From: Caldilineaceae bacterium
GTDB taxonomy: Bacteria; Chloroflexota; Anaerolineae; Caldilineales; Caldilineaceae
DNA: 23,543 bases
Reading direction: 5' to 3'
Assembly (NCBI GenBank): GCA_028819675.1
Contig: JAPPKT010000283.1
Location: 1-23,543, forward strand
Part shown: positions 16,135 through 23,543 of the stretch, one piece after another
Position numbering within the stretch: position 1 is the first letter of the stretch
How the letters are laid out: every line of letters begins with the position of its first letter
Notes under the pieces: generated by a model
What the model saw: the letters and a program-made list of their open reading frames with translations, nothing else
What the model was told of the DNA's origin: nothing
Database searches by the model: none
Made by a program: the position numbers and the translations under genes

Positions 16135-17229
16135 TCAGCGCCAGGAATCAAACGGGTTGTGCGGATCGGTCAACGGCAGAGCCACGCGTGCGCCGGCGAT
16201 ATGCGAAGCGTGCGCGGCCATCGCCCATCCAAGATGACGGCCGGCGGTTCTCCCGTCCAGCAATGGAAACTCCGGCTCGCGGCCATCGAGCATGTCAAGC
16301 ATCGAGCGCGCCATGCGGTGGTGCGCCTTGACCCATTTGTCGTCGTCCGGCGGCGGCTCAGACGGAATCACCTGCCAGCGGTCATCGTTGAATAGTCCCG
16401 GACTGACCAGCGGGTGATAGTAAATATCCGGCTGGTTGCTCATCGGGCCCGGCAGCGAGAGCGTCCCGGTCGTGCCGTGAATGTCGATGCGGTAGGGGCG
16501 CTCCTTATGGTCGCCTTCGTAAGACTCAAAGTCGGCGGCGAAACCGTCATTGAAGACGTAATAGGCGCGAATGCCGTTGCCGGCGACCAGCCCCATTCCC
16601 TCGGCGCCCTGCATGAGATCCTCCGGCGTAGCGTCGCGGCCGTCCTGCGTGATGTGGGCGTGACACCAGAGCGGCTGCCCCCAGACCTGCCACAGGAAAT
16701 CAAAGAAATGGGGATATAGGTCGAGGAACAGCTGGTTGCCCCCTTCGTGGCCGTTCATGCCGTAAATGCGGGCGAGGCGGGGTTCACCGATCTTGCCCCC
16801 CTTGATCAGGGGAATGGCCACATGCTGGATGGGTGGATGGCCGCGCCACGGGCAGGCGACAATGAGGAGTTTGCCGTTCTTCTCGCATGCCGCCACCATC
16901 TCATCGACCTGGGCCGGCGAGGCCGCAATCGGTTTCTCGATGTAGATGTGCGTATCGGCGTCCGCGGCGGCCATGGCCAGTTCATAGTGGTCGCCGATCT
17001 CGCGCGTGGCAATCACGATGATGTCAGGACGCTCCTCCGCCAGCATCTGCCGGTAATCGGCGTACCCCTTGGCCGCACCCGTACGTTCGAGCGCCTGCTG
17101 ACGGCCAGCATCGTCTGGGTCAGCGAGCGCTACAATGTCGGCGCCCTCTACGCCGACAAAGGCCTCGTCGACATAGTGGCCATAATTCCCGCGACCGGTA
17201 TGTCCGATGATCGCGACTCTGTAAGTCAT
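16135..17229 (-). CDS. Gfo/Idh/MocA family NAD(P)-dependent oxidoreductase
   Basis: This 364-residue protein has an N-terminal Rossmann fold (VAIIGHTGRGNYGHYV, with Asp37 of ALADPD at the end of the second strand) and the family's EKP motif (Glu98-Lys99-Pro100 in IYIEKPIAAS), whose Lys is the usual catalytic residue. The second half is the alpha/beta substrate domain. These enzymes oxidise or reduce sugars, inositols and related alcohols; the substrate is unknown here. GHTGRGNYGH replaces the more common GxGxxG spacing, as in several family branches. The ATG has a strong GGAGG four bases upstream. With the PhyH gene it forms a two-gene unit that would fit catabolism of a modified sugar or polyol, which is inference. 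Confidence 0.92.
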   Translation of the reverse strand: MTYRVAIIGHTGRGNYGHYVDEAFVGVEGADIVALADPDDAGRQQALERTGAAKGYADYRQMLAEERPDIIVIATREIGDHYELAMAAADADTHIYIEKPIAASPAQVDEMVAACEKNGKLLIVACPWRGHPPIQHVAIPLIKGGKIGEPRLARIYGMNGHEGGNQLFLDLYPHFFDFLWQVWGQPLWCHAHITQDGRDATPEDLMQGAEGMGLVAGNGIRAYYVFNDGFAADFESYEGDHKERPYRIDIHGTTGTLSLPGPMSNQPDIYYHPLVSPGLFNDDRWQVIPSEPPPDDDKWVKAHHRMARSMLDMLDGREPEFPLLDGRTAGRHLGWAMAAHASHIAGARVALPLTDPHNPFDSWR

Positions 17230-17295
17230 ATTTCCTCCACAGTAATGGGTTCACGCACCTTTGCTTGAAAGGAAGGCAAAGAGGTTGAGAGAGTG

Positions 17296-17349
17296 GGCCG
17301 CAGGCGAATACTGTTTCCTTTAATTAAGGAGGACTCCTGCACTGCGGCC
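17296..17349. promoter_or_regulatory. Nested inverted repeats upstream of the Gfo/Idh/MocA gene
   Basis: GGCCGCAG (17296-17303) pairs exactly with CTGCGGCC (17342-17349), and inside it TCCTT (17316-17320) pairs with AAGGA (17326-17330). An alternative outer pairing, GCAGGC (17300-17305) with GCCTGC (17347-17352), overlaps the first. The structure lies 67 bases upstream of the oxidoreductase start and 48 bases after the nucleotidyltransferase stop. It has no T-tract on the minus strand. It could be a leader structure, an end-of-transcript hairpin or an operator. Confidence 0.4.
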
Positions 17350-17397
17350 TGCTTTTCGACAGAGTTGAGCAGGGCAAAAATAAAGTGTGCCTCCAGG

Positions 17398-17787
17398 CTA
17401 TCGGCTCCCTGAGTTCTTGGGAGATAGCTCTGGTGCACTCTCGTCTATCAACTGCTGTTGCTTAGAATAGAGTATCGTCCCTACGCGCTGAATGTGCTCA
17501 ATCAGGTCGGGATCACCGATGTCGCCAAAGATGGAAAGATCGATCATGTATGGCAGAAGCAGGTCATCCAAATCAACAGCGATTCTGTGGCGCACGCTTA
17601 GCGTCAGGTCGGCCCCGCCACAGAGTGTCAGATCGATGTCAGAGCCATTCTTGTGGGAGCCTTTGGCGCGCGAGCCGTATAGGACCGCCTTTTCCACCTG
17701 TGGGTAACGGTTCAGGACGGCGCAAATTTTCTGGGTCACCGAGTCTGACAGGCCGTTTCCATGGCACGTTTGAGTAGAAAGATTCAT
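17398..17787 (-). CDS. Minimal nucleotidyltransferase (MNT), HI0073-like antitoxin
   Basis: This 129-residue protein has the minimal nucleotidyltransferase fold with canonical motif spacing: GS at Gly38-Ser39 in VLYGSRAKGSHKNGSDIDLTL, then ten residues to Asp50 and Asp52, and a third acid at about Asp83 (YMIDLSIF). This is the GSX10DXD signature of MntA-type proteins. Its ATG overlaps the stop of the HEPN gene by four bases (ATGA, 17784-17787), so the two are translationally coupled, toxin first. The C-terminal 20 residues (SAPELSPKNSGSR region) are a disordered tail. GC is about 47% (17521-17580 by hand count), compared with about 65% in the oxidoreductase next door, which suggests acquisition by transfer. 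Confidence 0.87.
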   Translation of the reverse strand: MNLSTQTCHGNGLSDSVTQKICAVLNRYPQVEKAVLYGSRAKGSHKNGSDIDLTLCGGADLTLSVRHRIAVDLDDLLLPYMIDLSIFGDIGDPDLIEHIQRVGTILYSKQQQLIDESAPELSPKNSGSR

Positions 17788-18209
17788 GACGACTCCCCTT
17801 GTTTCAGGCGCGCGAGTCTTATATGCAATTCTTGAAATTCTACAAAGTACTTGTCGAGAATCGCGGCAACAATTTGGGCGGCTGTGGCTTCATTGTAGGT
17901 ATGTGTCGTCAGGTTTCTGCTTTGTATCATCTCCATCCACGTTTCGCCGTTCCCGATCAAGTTGGCGCCAAAGGCTGCGCGGGTCGAGTCTCTCGAACCG
18001 TATAGGTCACGCACGCCGCGCGCTTCAAGAAAGTCCTTAAGCGTTTTCCACGCAAGTTCGTGCGTATAATCAAATCCCTGTATCAACCCCTGAGCTTCCA
18101 ACCGCGAGAGCTGCCGTTGTCCCGCCAACTCGACAGCTTCCTGCAATTGGGAAAACGCTTTGTCAAACTGATTGGATCTCTGGATCCAGCGGACGTCTTG
18201 ACTACTCAT
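17784..18209 (-). CDS. HEPN-domain protein, HI0074-like nucleotidyltransferase partner (toxin)
   Basis: This 141-residue helical protein belongs to the nucleotidyltransferase-substrate-binding (HI0074) branch of HEPN proteins. WIQRSNQFDKAFSQLQEAV begins the first helix and GFDYTHELAWKTLKDFLEARG is the characteristic second element. The motif SRNLTTHTYNE gives Arg98, four residues, His103, one residue, Tyr105, the RX4HXY signature of HepT-type RNases. The ATG at 18209 has GGAG seven bases upstream. Partner and overlap indicate a toxin-antitoxin pair, though the HI0074 branch is less studied than HepT and toxicity is inferred. Local GC is about 47%, like its partner and unlike flanking genes. 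Confidence 0.86.
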   Translation of the reverse strand: MSSQDVRWIQRSNQFDKAFSQLQEAVELAGQRQLSRLEAQGLIQGFDYTHELAWKTLKDFLEARGVRDLYGSRDSTRAAFGANLIGNGETWMEMIQSRNLTTHTYNEATAAQIVAAILDKYFVEFQELHIRLARLKQGESS

Positions 18210-18769
18210 GGAGTAACTCCACTGAAAGTGCGATTCAGCGTTTTGTCCAGGTCCCTTGCGCCAAAGGCTCTATCGCTATTCGTACGGCATACGATAACTT
18301 GACCCTTGGAAGTTCCCCTCCCATCTGCGATGCTGCGCGCAATTCGTCCTGCCCCGAAAATCTAGCACAACTCACCATCCAGTACTGAATCGTCTTTCAG
18401 ATTCTGAAGCCTCTGCCGGTCCACTCACCCTAGTCGTCATCTCCGATTCACGATAAGCATAGGTCAGACTGAGATACAATAACCGCAGGCCGGCATGCGC
18501 TCCCTACGCGCCTGCCCATTATACCCCACATTCATGCCGTCTCAGCATCCCTCATCCAGACTTCTTGCAGACCGCACAATTCACTCCTGACGCCCCCTCC
18601 GTGCGAATACCATACGCAGCCCATACGCTTATAAAACGAAACTGGTTTTCTGTACTGGAAACAGGACCCAAATGGGTTTACAACCACGCCGTTATCTGAT
18701 AAAATATACTATTGGTTAACTGTAGCGGTTTAGATACTGTCTGTCCTGAAAGGGTTAACGAACAGAGAA
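18210..18769. other. Divergent intergenic region, HEPN/MNT pair versus ABC exporter
   Basis: No gene is supported in these 560 bases. On the right are the ABC promoter and a repeated GGTTAAC (18714-18720 and 18753-18759). On the left, close to the HEPN start, is a 5-bp inverted repeat, TCGTA/TACGA (18280-18294), that could be an operator for the HEPN gene. I found no convincing minus-strand promoter. The AT-rich patches stand out from the coding background. Confidence 0.5.
18677..18705 (+). promoter_or_regulatory. Sigma-70 promoter of the ABC exporter genes
   Basis: TTTACA (18677-18682, 5 of 6 match) is followed after exactly 17 bases by TAAAAT (18700-18705, 5 of 6 match). This is the best promoter match in the window. 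Transcription would start near 18712, leaving a leader of about 58 bases that contains both GGTTAAC copies. Confidence 0.6.
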
Positions 18770-20650
18770 ATGAAGATGGAATCTCACCAACAACCCAAGG
18801 CCCGCGCAGACGTTTACCGGCGACTCATCGGCTTTCTGCGACCCTACTGGAAGCAGGCGGCCTTTGCATACTTCTCGGTACTCTTTGCTTCGCTGCTCAA
18901 TCTGTACATTCCCCAGATCCTGAAGGACGCCATTGACCAGGGCGTCGAGGGCCAGCGCGCCGGTGCACTCTTCACGGCGGCCGGATGGATCCTCGGCATC
19001 GCGGTCGTGCGCGGCGTCGCCGCCTACGGTCAGCGCTATTACGGTGAATGGCTCACCCATCGCGTGGCCTATGACCTGCGCAATCAATTCTTCAACGCGG
19101 CCCAGAAGCTCCCCTTTGCCTTCCACGACCGCTCGCAAACCGGCGACCTGATGAGCCGGGCAACCAGCGATATCACCGAGACGGAGCGCTTTGCCGGCCA
19201 GGGGCTGATGGATCTGACGGCGTCACTCCTTCTGCTTGGAGGCGTCATCGTCGCCATGGTGCTCGAAAGTTTCAGCCTCGCTCTGTTCGCGCTGATTCCT
19301 CTTGCCTTGTTGCTGGTGTTGACCCTCCGCTTCGGTATGGTCATCCGACCCCGCTTCAAGCGCGTCCAGGAGCAGATGGGCCAGCTCTCCTCCACCATGC
19401 AGGAGAGCATGACCGGTATCCAGGTGGTGAAGGCGTTTGCCCGCGAAACGGACGAACTGCGAAAGTTCAACGCCGCCAACGAGGATTGGTTCGCCAAACG
19501 TTTCGGCATCATCAAAATCTGGGCCAACAACTGGCCAACCTTTACCTTCATCCTCTTGATCAGCAACGTTTTGCTCCTCTTCATAGGCGGCCCGCTGGCG
19601 ATCGAGGGCACGATAACGGTTGGTTCGCTTTTTGCTATGCTGGCCTATGTCATGATGCTCAACGGCCCCGTACAACGACTCGGTTTTCTGGTTAACATGG
19701 CCGCCACATCCGGGGCCAGCGCGACTCGTGTGTTTGAGATCATCGACACGCCCCCTGAAGTGGAGGAACAAGAGAACCCCTCCGTTCTGCAAGACGCGCT
19801 CGGCGCCGTGAACTTTGAGAGCGTCAGCTTTGGCTACGAGGGCGGGCCAAGGGCGCTCGATAACATAGACTTCGAGGTGGAGGCGGGACAGACTGTCGCT
19901 CTTATCGGGCCGACCGGTAGCGGCAAATCCACGATTACCAATCTCATCCCCCGCTTCTACGACCCGGCTAGCGGCGTCGTCCGCATCGATGGACACGACG
20001 TGCGCAGCCTGACATTGGACAGCCTGCGCCAGCATATCGGAACCGTCCTCCAGGACCCGTTCCTGTTCGGAGTGACAATCGCCGAGAATATCGCCTACGG
20101 TATGCCGGCCGCATCGCCCGACGCAATTGTCGCCGCAGCCAAAGCCGCGCGAGCGCACGATTTCATTATGGAGTTCCCCGCAGGCTACGAAACAGTGGTT
20201 GGCGAGCGAGGCGTTACCCTCAGCGGCGGGCAAAAACAGAGGGTGGCGATCGCACGTGCGTTGCTCTACGAACCTCGTATCTTGATACTGGACGACTCCA
20301 CCAGCAGCGTCGACACCGAGACCGAGCATCTGATCCAGCAGGCGCTCAACGTTCTGATGAAAGGGCGTACGACCTTTATCATCGCCCAGCGGCTTCTTAC
20401 CTTAAAGAACGCCGACCAGATCTTCGTCTTGGATGGCGGCCGCATTGTCGAAAAGGGCCGCCACGATGAACTGCTGGCCGCAGGTGGGTTCTACCGCAGC
20501 ATCTATGATCTGCAACTGCGCGACCAGGAGGAGTTCGCAGCGCTGGACGCACAGTTGCGTGAACATGCCGCGACGGGACATGAAAGCCCGGACCGCTCCC
20601 ATGTCCCGCCAAAGGTATTTGCCGGCGCTGTGGAAGAAGGGAGAAACTGA
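18770..20650 (+). CDS. ABC exporter half-transporter, degenerate-site subunit
   Basis: This 626-residue protein has one six-helix type IV exporter membrane domain (about 30-320) and one ATP-binding domain (about 345-590). Visible motifs are Walker A GPTGSGKST (Gly380-Thr388, Lys386), the Q-loop LQDPFLFG, an intact signature LSGGQKQR (484-491), Walker B ILILDDSTSSVD and the switch region FIIAQRL. Two catalytic residues are changed: the Walker B Glu is Asp509 and the switch His is Gln540. This is the pattern of the non-hydrolysing site in heterodimeric exporters such as TM287/288, BmrCD and TmrAB. Cargo may be a drug, lipid or peptide and cannot be read from sequence. The start ATG has only a weak ribosome-binding sequence; ATG 18776 is an alternative. 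The partner begins one base after this stop. Confidence 0.94.
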   Translation: MKMESHQQPKARADVYRRLIGFLRPYWKQAAFAYFSVLFASLLNLYIPQILKDAIDQGVEGQRAGALFTAAGWILGIAVVRGVAAYGQRYYGEWLTHRVAYDLRNQFFNAAQKLPFAFHDRSQTGDLMSRATSDITETERFAGQGLMDLTASLLLLGGVIVAMVLESFSLALFALIPLALLLVLTLRFGMVIRPRFKRVQEQMGQLSSTMQESMTGIQVVKAFARETDELRKFNAANEDWFAKRFGIIKIWANNWPTFTFILLISNVLLLFIGGPLAIEGTITVGSLFAMLAYVMMLNGPVQRLGFLVNMAATSGASATRVFEIIDTPPEVEEQENPSVLQDALGAVNFESVSFGYEGGPRALDNIDFEVEAGQTVALIGPTGSGKSTITNLIPRFYDPASGVVRIDGHDVRSLTLDSLRQHIGTVLQDPFLFGVTIAENIAYGMPAASPDAIVAAAKAARAHDFIMEFPAGYETVVGERGVTLSGGQKQRVAIARALLYEPRILILDDSTSSVDTETEHLIQQALNVLMKGRTTFIIAQRLLTLKNADQIFVLDGGRIVEKGRHDELLAAGGFYRSIYDLQLRDQEEFAALDAQLREHAATGHESPDRSHVPPKVFAGAVEEGRN

Positions 20651-20651
20651 G

Positions 20652-22664
20652 ATGAGCAACTCAAATGGCAATGGAACTGTTGCTCACTCCTACCGAGAGA
20701 ACGGACAGGCTTACTCCCCACAAAGTGAGACAGGTATGGTAACCGAGAAACTCCCGCGCCAGCGAGACGTGTTCGGCCGCGAACAGGGGGTCCGAGTCAT
20801 CCCGGACAGCAGCCTGTCGGCCGTTGAACAGGAAAGGCTGCGCCGGGAGCGCAAAATTCAGGACCTGTTGCCGGACGAAGAGGAGGCGCAGGAAAAGACC
20901 TACGACAGCCGGTTGGTTAAGCGGCTGATGGTATATGTAGCCGTCTACAAGCGAGAGTTCGTCATATCACTCCTACTGATCGTCGCAACTTCTGTCTTGA
21001 GCGTAGGAACGCCTTGGATTATCCAGCGGGCCATTGACGAAGGCATCCGCGCCGGCAATTTGAGCACACTGCGTTTCTGGACATTTCTCTTCCTGGCCGC
21101 GATCGCGCTGGAGTGGGTTACAAGCCGCGCCCGCCTCACAGTGATGGCCTATGCCGGCACCCGCATCGTAACCGACATTCGCAGTCAACTCTTTCGCCAT
21201 CTGCATACCCTGTCGATGGGCTTCTTCAATGACTACAGCGTTGGCCGCCTGATGAGCCGGCTGATCAGCGATGTAGGCGTGCTCCAGGATTTCGTCACCT
21301 GGTCGATCACCGGGCTGGCACGGTCGGCATTCATCCTCATAGGGATTATCCTGGCGATGCTGTTCCTGAACTGGAAGTTGGCATTGGTGACCTTTGCAGT
21401 CCTGCCGGCGATGATCGTGCTCACCAACTATTTCCGCCGCTATGTGCGCCAAGCTTATCGCGCCGCAAGGCAACGCCTGTCATTGATTAATGGCTTTCTC
21501 AACGAATCGATAACCGGCATCCGCGTGACCAAGAGCTTCTCCCGCGAGCAGGCCAACTCGCGCCATTTCGAAGATCTCAACCGCTCCTACTTTGACGCCA
21601 ATGTCCGCACCACCCAGCTGGCTGCCTACTTCTTCCCCGGGGTCGACTTTATCGGCTCGTTCGCTACTGCGCTAGTGGTCGGTGTCGGCGGCTGGCTCAT
21701 TGTGGGCGACCAGCTGACCGCCGGCGTTCTGGCGGCATTCGTGATCTGGGTGGATCGCTTTTTCGAACCAATACGTGAACTGTCGCGACGCTACTATACC
21801 TTCCAGGCGGCCATGGCCGCGAGCGAGCGCCTCTTTGCCCTTCTCGACACCGAGCCGGATCTGAAAGACGCGCCCCATGCCTTCGCGCTGCCGCCGATCG
21901 CGGGCCGGGTCGACTTGGAAAACGTTCACTTCAACTACAAAGAAGATGAACCTGTTCTGCGTGGCGTGACCATCACTGCCGAACCGGGCGAACGAGTTGC
22001 CCTGGTCGGTGAAACCGGTGCCGGCAAGAGCACCGTCATCCGTCTCATCGCCCGCTTCTTCGACGTGACCGGCGGGGCCGTCCTGATAGATGGCCACGAT
22101 GTTCGCGATGTAACGCAGGCCAGTCTACGGGCACAGTTGGGCATAGTGCTGCAGGACAGCTTTCTCTTCGATGGCACGATCCGCGAGAACATCCGCTATG
22201 GCCGGTTGGACGCCACCGACGCCGATGTGGAAGTTGCCACAGTTGCCGTTGGCGCCGATGAATTCATCCGCAAGCTGCCCAATGGCTACGACACACAGGT
22301 GGGAGAAAACGGTGTCAATCTCAGCGTCGGACAGCGCCAGATCGTCTCCTTCGCACGCGCCTTGCTGGCGGACCCTCGCATCCTGATCCTGGACGAGGCC
22401 ACCAGTTCCATTGACACGACGACCGAGCGTCAGATTCAGGCCGGCTTGGAACAGCTGCTCAAGGGGCGTACCAGCTTTGTCATCGCCCACAGGCTCAATA
22501 CAATTGTCAATTCGGACAAGATTGTTGTGCTGGATCAGGGGCAGGTGTTGGAAGAAGGCAGCCACGAAGAGCTGCTGACGCGACAGGGCCGCTACCACCA
22601 GCTATACACGATGCAATGGGCGGTGGAAAGCGACCCGCGAGCCAAAAATTACATCTTGAACTAG
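20652..22664 (+). CDS. ABC exporter half-transporter, catalytic-site subunit
   Basis: This 670-residue protein has a hydrophilic N-terminal extension of about 95 residues, then a six-helix membrane domain (about 98-395) and an ATP-binding domain (about 415-660). Walker A is GETGAGKST (Gly453-Thr461, Lys459), Walker B ILILDEATSSID has the catalytic Glu582, and the switch His613 is present in VIAHRL. The signature is LSVGQ (557-561) instead of LSGGQ. With the upstream subunit this makes one canonical site (this Walker B plus the partner's LSGGQ) and one degenerate site. The ATG at 20652 comes right after the upstream TGA with GGGAG ahead of it; longer readings of the frame overlap the first gene and are not credible. 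The extension carries a charged, coiled-coil-like segment (AVEQERLRRERKIQDLLP). Confidence 0.95.
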   Translation: MSNSNGNGTVAHSYRENGQAYSPQSETGMVTEKLPRQRDVFGREQGVRVIPDSSLSAVEQERLRRERKIQDLLPDEEEAQEKTYDSRLVKRLMVYVAVYKREFVISLLLIVATSVLSVGTPWIIQRAIDEGIRAGNLSTLRFWTFLFLAAIALEWVTSRARLTVMAYAGTRIVTDIRSQLFRHLHTLSMGFFNDYSVGRLMSRLISDVGVLQDFVTWSITGLARSAFILIGIILAMLFLNWKLALVTFAVLPAMIVLTNYFRRYVRQAYRAARQRLSLINGFLNESITGIRVTKSFSREQANSRHFEDLNRSYFDANVRTTQLAAYFFPGVDFIGSFATALVVGVGGWLIVGDQLTAGVLAAFVIWVDRFFEPIRELSRRYYTFQAAMAASERLFALLDTEPDLKDAPHAFALPPIAGRVDLENVHFNYKEDEPVLRGVTITAEPGERVALVGETGAGKSTVIRLIARFFDVTGGAVLIDGHDVRDVTQASLRAQLGIVLQDSFLFDGTIRENIRYGRLDATDADVEVATVAVGADEFIRKLPNGYDTQVGENGVNLSVGQRQIVSFARALLADPRILILDEATSSIDTTTERQIQAGLEQLLKGRTSFVIAHRLNTIVNSDKIVVLDQGQVLEEGSHEELLTRQGRYHQLYTMQWAVESDPRAKNYILN

Positions 22665-22673
22665 TTGTACTAT

Positions 22674-22713
22674 GACGAGGAGTGAGGAACCAGATCATTC
22701 CTCACTCCTCGTC
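22674..22713. terminator. Perfect 16-bp hairpin between convergent genes
   Basis: GACGAGGAGTGAGGAA (22674-22689) is exactly complementary to TTCCTCACTCCTCGTC (22698-22713) with an 8-base loop. It lies nine bases after the ABC stop and nine bases before the cyclophilin stop, so it can end transcripts from both sides. Neither strand has a T-tract after the stem, so it is not a textbook intrinsic terminator; it may act with Rho or as a 3'-end barrier. Confidence 0.65.
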
Positions 22714-22721
22714 TGCCGCCT

Positions 22722-23207
22722 TTAACTTTCCTCGATTTCAACTTTCTCCATCACATCTCCTTGCTGAATCGCATCGACGACATCCTGGCCGCTGCGCACT
22801 TTGCCGAAGACGGAGTGTTTATTGTCTAGCCAGTTCGTTGCCACATGGGTGATGAAGAACTGGCTGCCGTTCGTGTTGGGTCCGGCGTTGGCCATGCTGA
22901 GCACGCCGGGTCCGTCATGCACCAGTTCCGGATGAAATTCGTCGTTGAACTGGTAGCCGGGGCCGCCCCGCCCACTGCCGGTAGGGTCGCCGCCCTGAAC
23001 CATGAAATCGGCAATTACGCGGTGAAAGCTGACGCCGTCGTAATAGCCGTCGCGTGCCAGCGCTACGAAATTGTTGACCGTGTTCGGCACCTTGTCGGCG
23101 TAAAGGTCAATGACGATATCCCCGCGGTTGGTCTGGATCCTGGCCGTGTAGCTCTTCGTCGGATCGATGTGCATCGCCGGGGGAGATGAATACTGCGTCA
23201 CAAGCAT
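22722..23207 (-). CDS. Peptidyl-prolyl cis-trans isomerase, cyclophilin type
   Basis: This 161-residue cyclophilin catalyses proline isomerisation in protein folding. The active-site pattern is complete: [14 protein letters not shown] (catalytic Arg63, Phe68, Gln71), [20 protein letters not shown] (Gln116, Phe118) and the cyclophilin A-like Trp126 and His131 in [13 protein letters not shown]. No signal peptide or membrane anchor is present, so it is cytoplasmic. The frame is open to a TTG at 23258, but ATG 23207 has AAAGGA close upstream and gives the usual length; ATG 23174 is a further alternative. A -10/-35 pair is visible at 23331-23358, about 120 bases upstream. Confidence 0.95.
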   Translation of the reverse strand: MLVTQYSSPPAMHIDPTKSYTARIQTNRGDIVIDLYADKVPNTVNNFVALARDGYYDGVSFHRVIADFMVQGGDPTGSGRGGPGYQFNDEFHPELVHDGPGVLSMANAGPNTNGSQFFITHVATNWLDNKHSVFGKVRSGQDVVDAIQQGDVMEKVEIEES

Positions 23208-23543
23208 TTCCTTTCGGTGTCTGAATGAGTAAAGTGGCCCTCCCGCCTCTCTCAGCAAAGGTGTCGCTTGCAGCGGGTAGAGCCAGTGTCACGAAAGCAG
23301 CGCGGAGGATACCGGCCGGACTCTGTCTGCATTATAGTGCCCTTTCCTCGATGAACAACAATCAGCGCCGACTGCGCGCTCGATAGGGCGATCTTTCTTT
23401 ACCTCTCATCGGTGACTGCTGAGTCCCTGCCCAATGGCGATCAATATTCAGCATGTCGAAGATGCTTCTCTTTTCTCACTCCTCTCCACTCCACTCTCTC
23501 CTCGCATTTGGGCGGTCGGGCCTATTCGGCCCTCCCTTGTGCG
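23208..23543. other. Right-edge non-coding stretch with pyrimidine-rich tract
   Basis: I see no gene here. It contains the likely cyclophilin promoter and, at about 23465-23503, a run of nearly pure C/T on the plus strand (CTTCTCTTTTCTCACTCCTC onward, three A interruptions). The run shares the CACTCCTC core with the hairpin at 22674-22713. Confidence 0.45.
23331..23358 (-). promoter_or_regulatory. Candidate promoter of the cyclophilin gene
   Basis: The minus strand reads TTGTTC (23358-23353), 16 bases, then a perfect TATAAT (23336-23331). Transcription would start near 23324, giving a leader of about 117 bases before ATG 23207. The -35 box is weak (3 of 6). Confidence 0.45.

Noticed and set aside
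18280..18294. TCGTA/TACGA inverted repeat upstream of the HEPN gene as an operator
   Set aside because: The five-base arms are too short to distinguish from chance, and no promoter boxes were found around it.
19223..20329. 368-codon minus-strand frame opposite the first ABC gene
   Set aside because: It is antisense to conserved ABC motifs and has low-complexity His/Asp/Gly content typical of a shadow frame.
23465..23503. Pyrimidine-rich tract as a triplex or origin-like element
   Set aside because: It is interrupted by A residues, has no mirror symmetry and no DnaA-box-like words beside it.

Overview
The window is GC-rich and densely coded. Its gene content suggests a chromosomal contig from an uncultured Chloroflexota bacterium of the Anaerolineae/Caldilinea type. 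The clues are a YfhO-type giant membrane protein, a PdtaS/PdtaR-like kinase and ANTAR regulator, a cytoplasmic sulfatase, a phytanoyl-CoA dioxygenase beside a Gfo/Idh/MocA dehydrogenase, and an AmaP-like protein coupled to ScpB. This assignment is inferred from family associations; no rRNA or marker gene is present to prove it.

Layout. Bases 410-6963 are read on the plus strand: a sulfatase, a VOC-fold protein, a 2-oxoacid dehydrogenase E2, a dihydrolipoamide dehydrogenase (E3), a MntA-HepT type nucleotidyltransferase/HEPN pair and a hot-dog thioesterase. From E3 onward the genes are almost touching or overlap. Bases 7028-14437 form a minus-strand run, read from right to left: sensor kinase, ANTAR regulator, family 2 glycosyltransferase, YfhO-like membrane protein, AmaP-like protein, scpB. 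A tRNA-Pro(CGG) gene, also minus, follows with a clear promoter and a clear intrinsic terminator. Bases 15039-17229 hold a minus-strand Gfo/Idh/MocA plus phytanoyl-CoA dioxygenase pair. Bases 17398-18209 hold a second HEPN/MNT pair, in the opposite gene order and of the HI0074/HI0073 type. A 560-base divergent intergenic region then leads into two adjacent plus-strand ABC exporter half-transporters (18770-22664). A cyclophilin gene faces them on the minus strand, with a perfect 16-bp hairpin between the convergent genes.

How the genes work together. E2 and E3 are two of the three parts of a 2-oxoacid dehydrogenase complex; E1 is not in the window. The kinase and ANTAR protein form a two-component pair that would act on RNA, not DNA. 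The glycosyltransferase and YfhO protein probably act together on lipid-linked sugar transfer. The two ABC proteins have complementary degenerate ATP-site residues and should form an obligate heterodimer.

The most notable content is two distinct HEPN/MNT toxin-antitoxin-like modules about 11 kb apart. One is wedged into a metabolic operon and its nucleotidyltransferase has an unusually long GS-to-DxD spacer. I saw no CRISPR array, transposase, integrase or rRNA. I found no completely new system that I can defend; the candidates are ranked in the findings.
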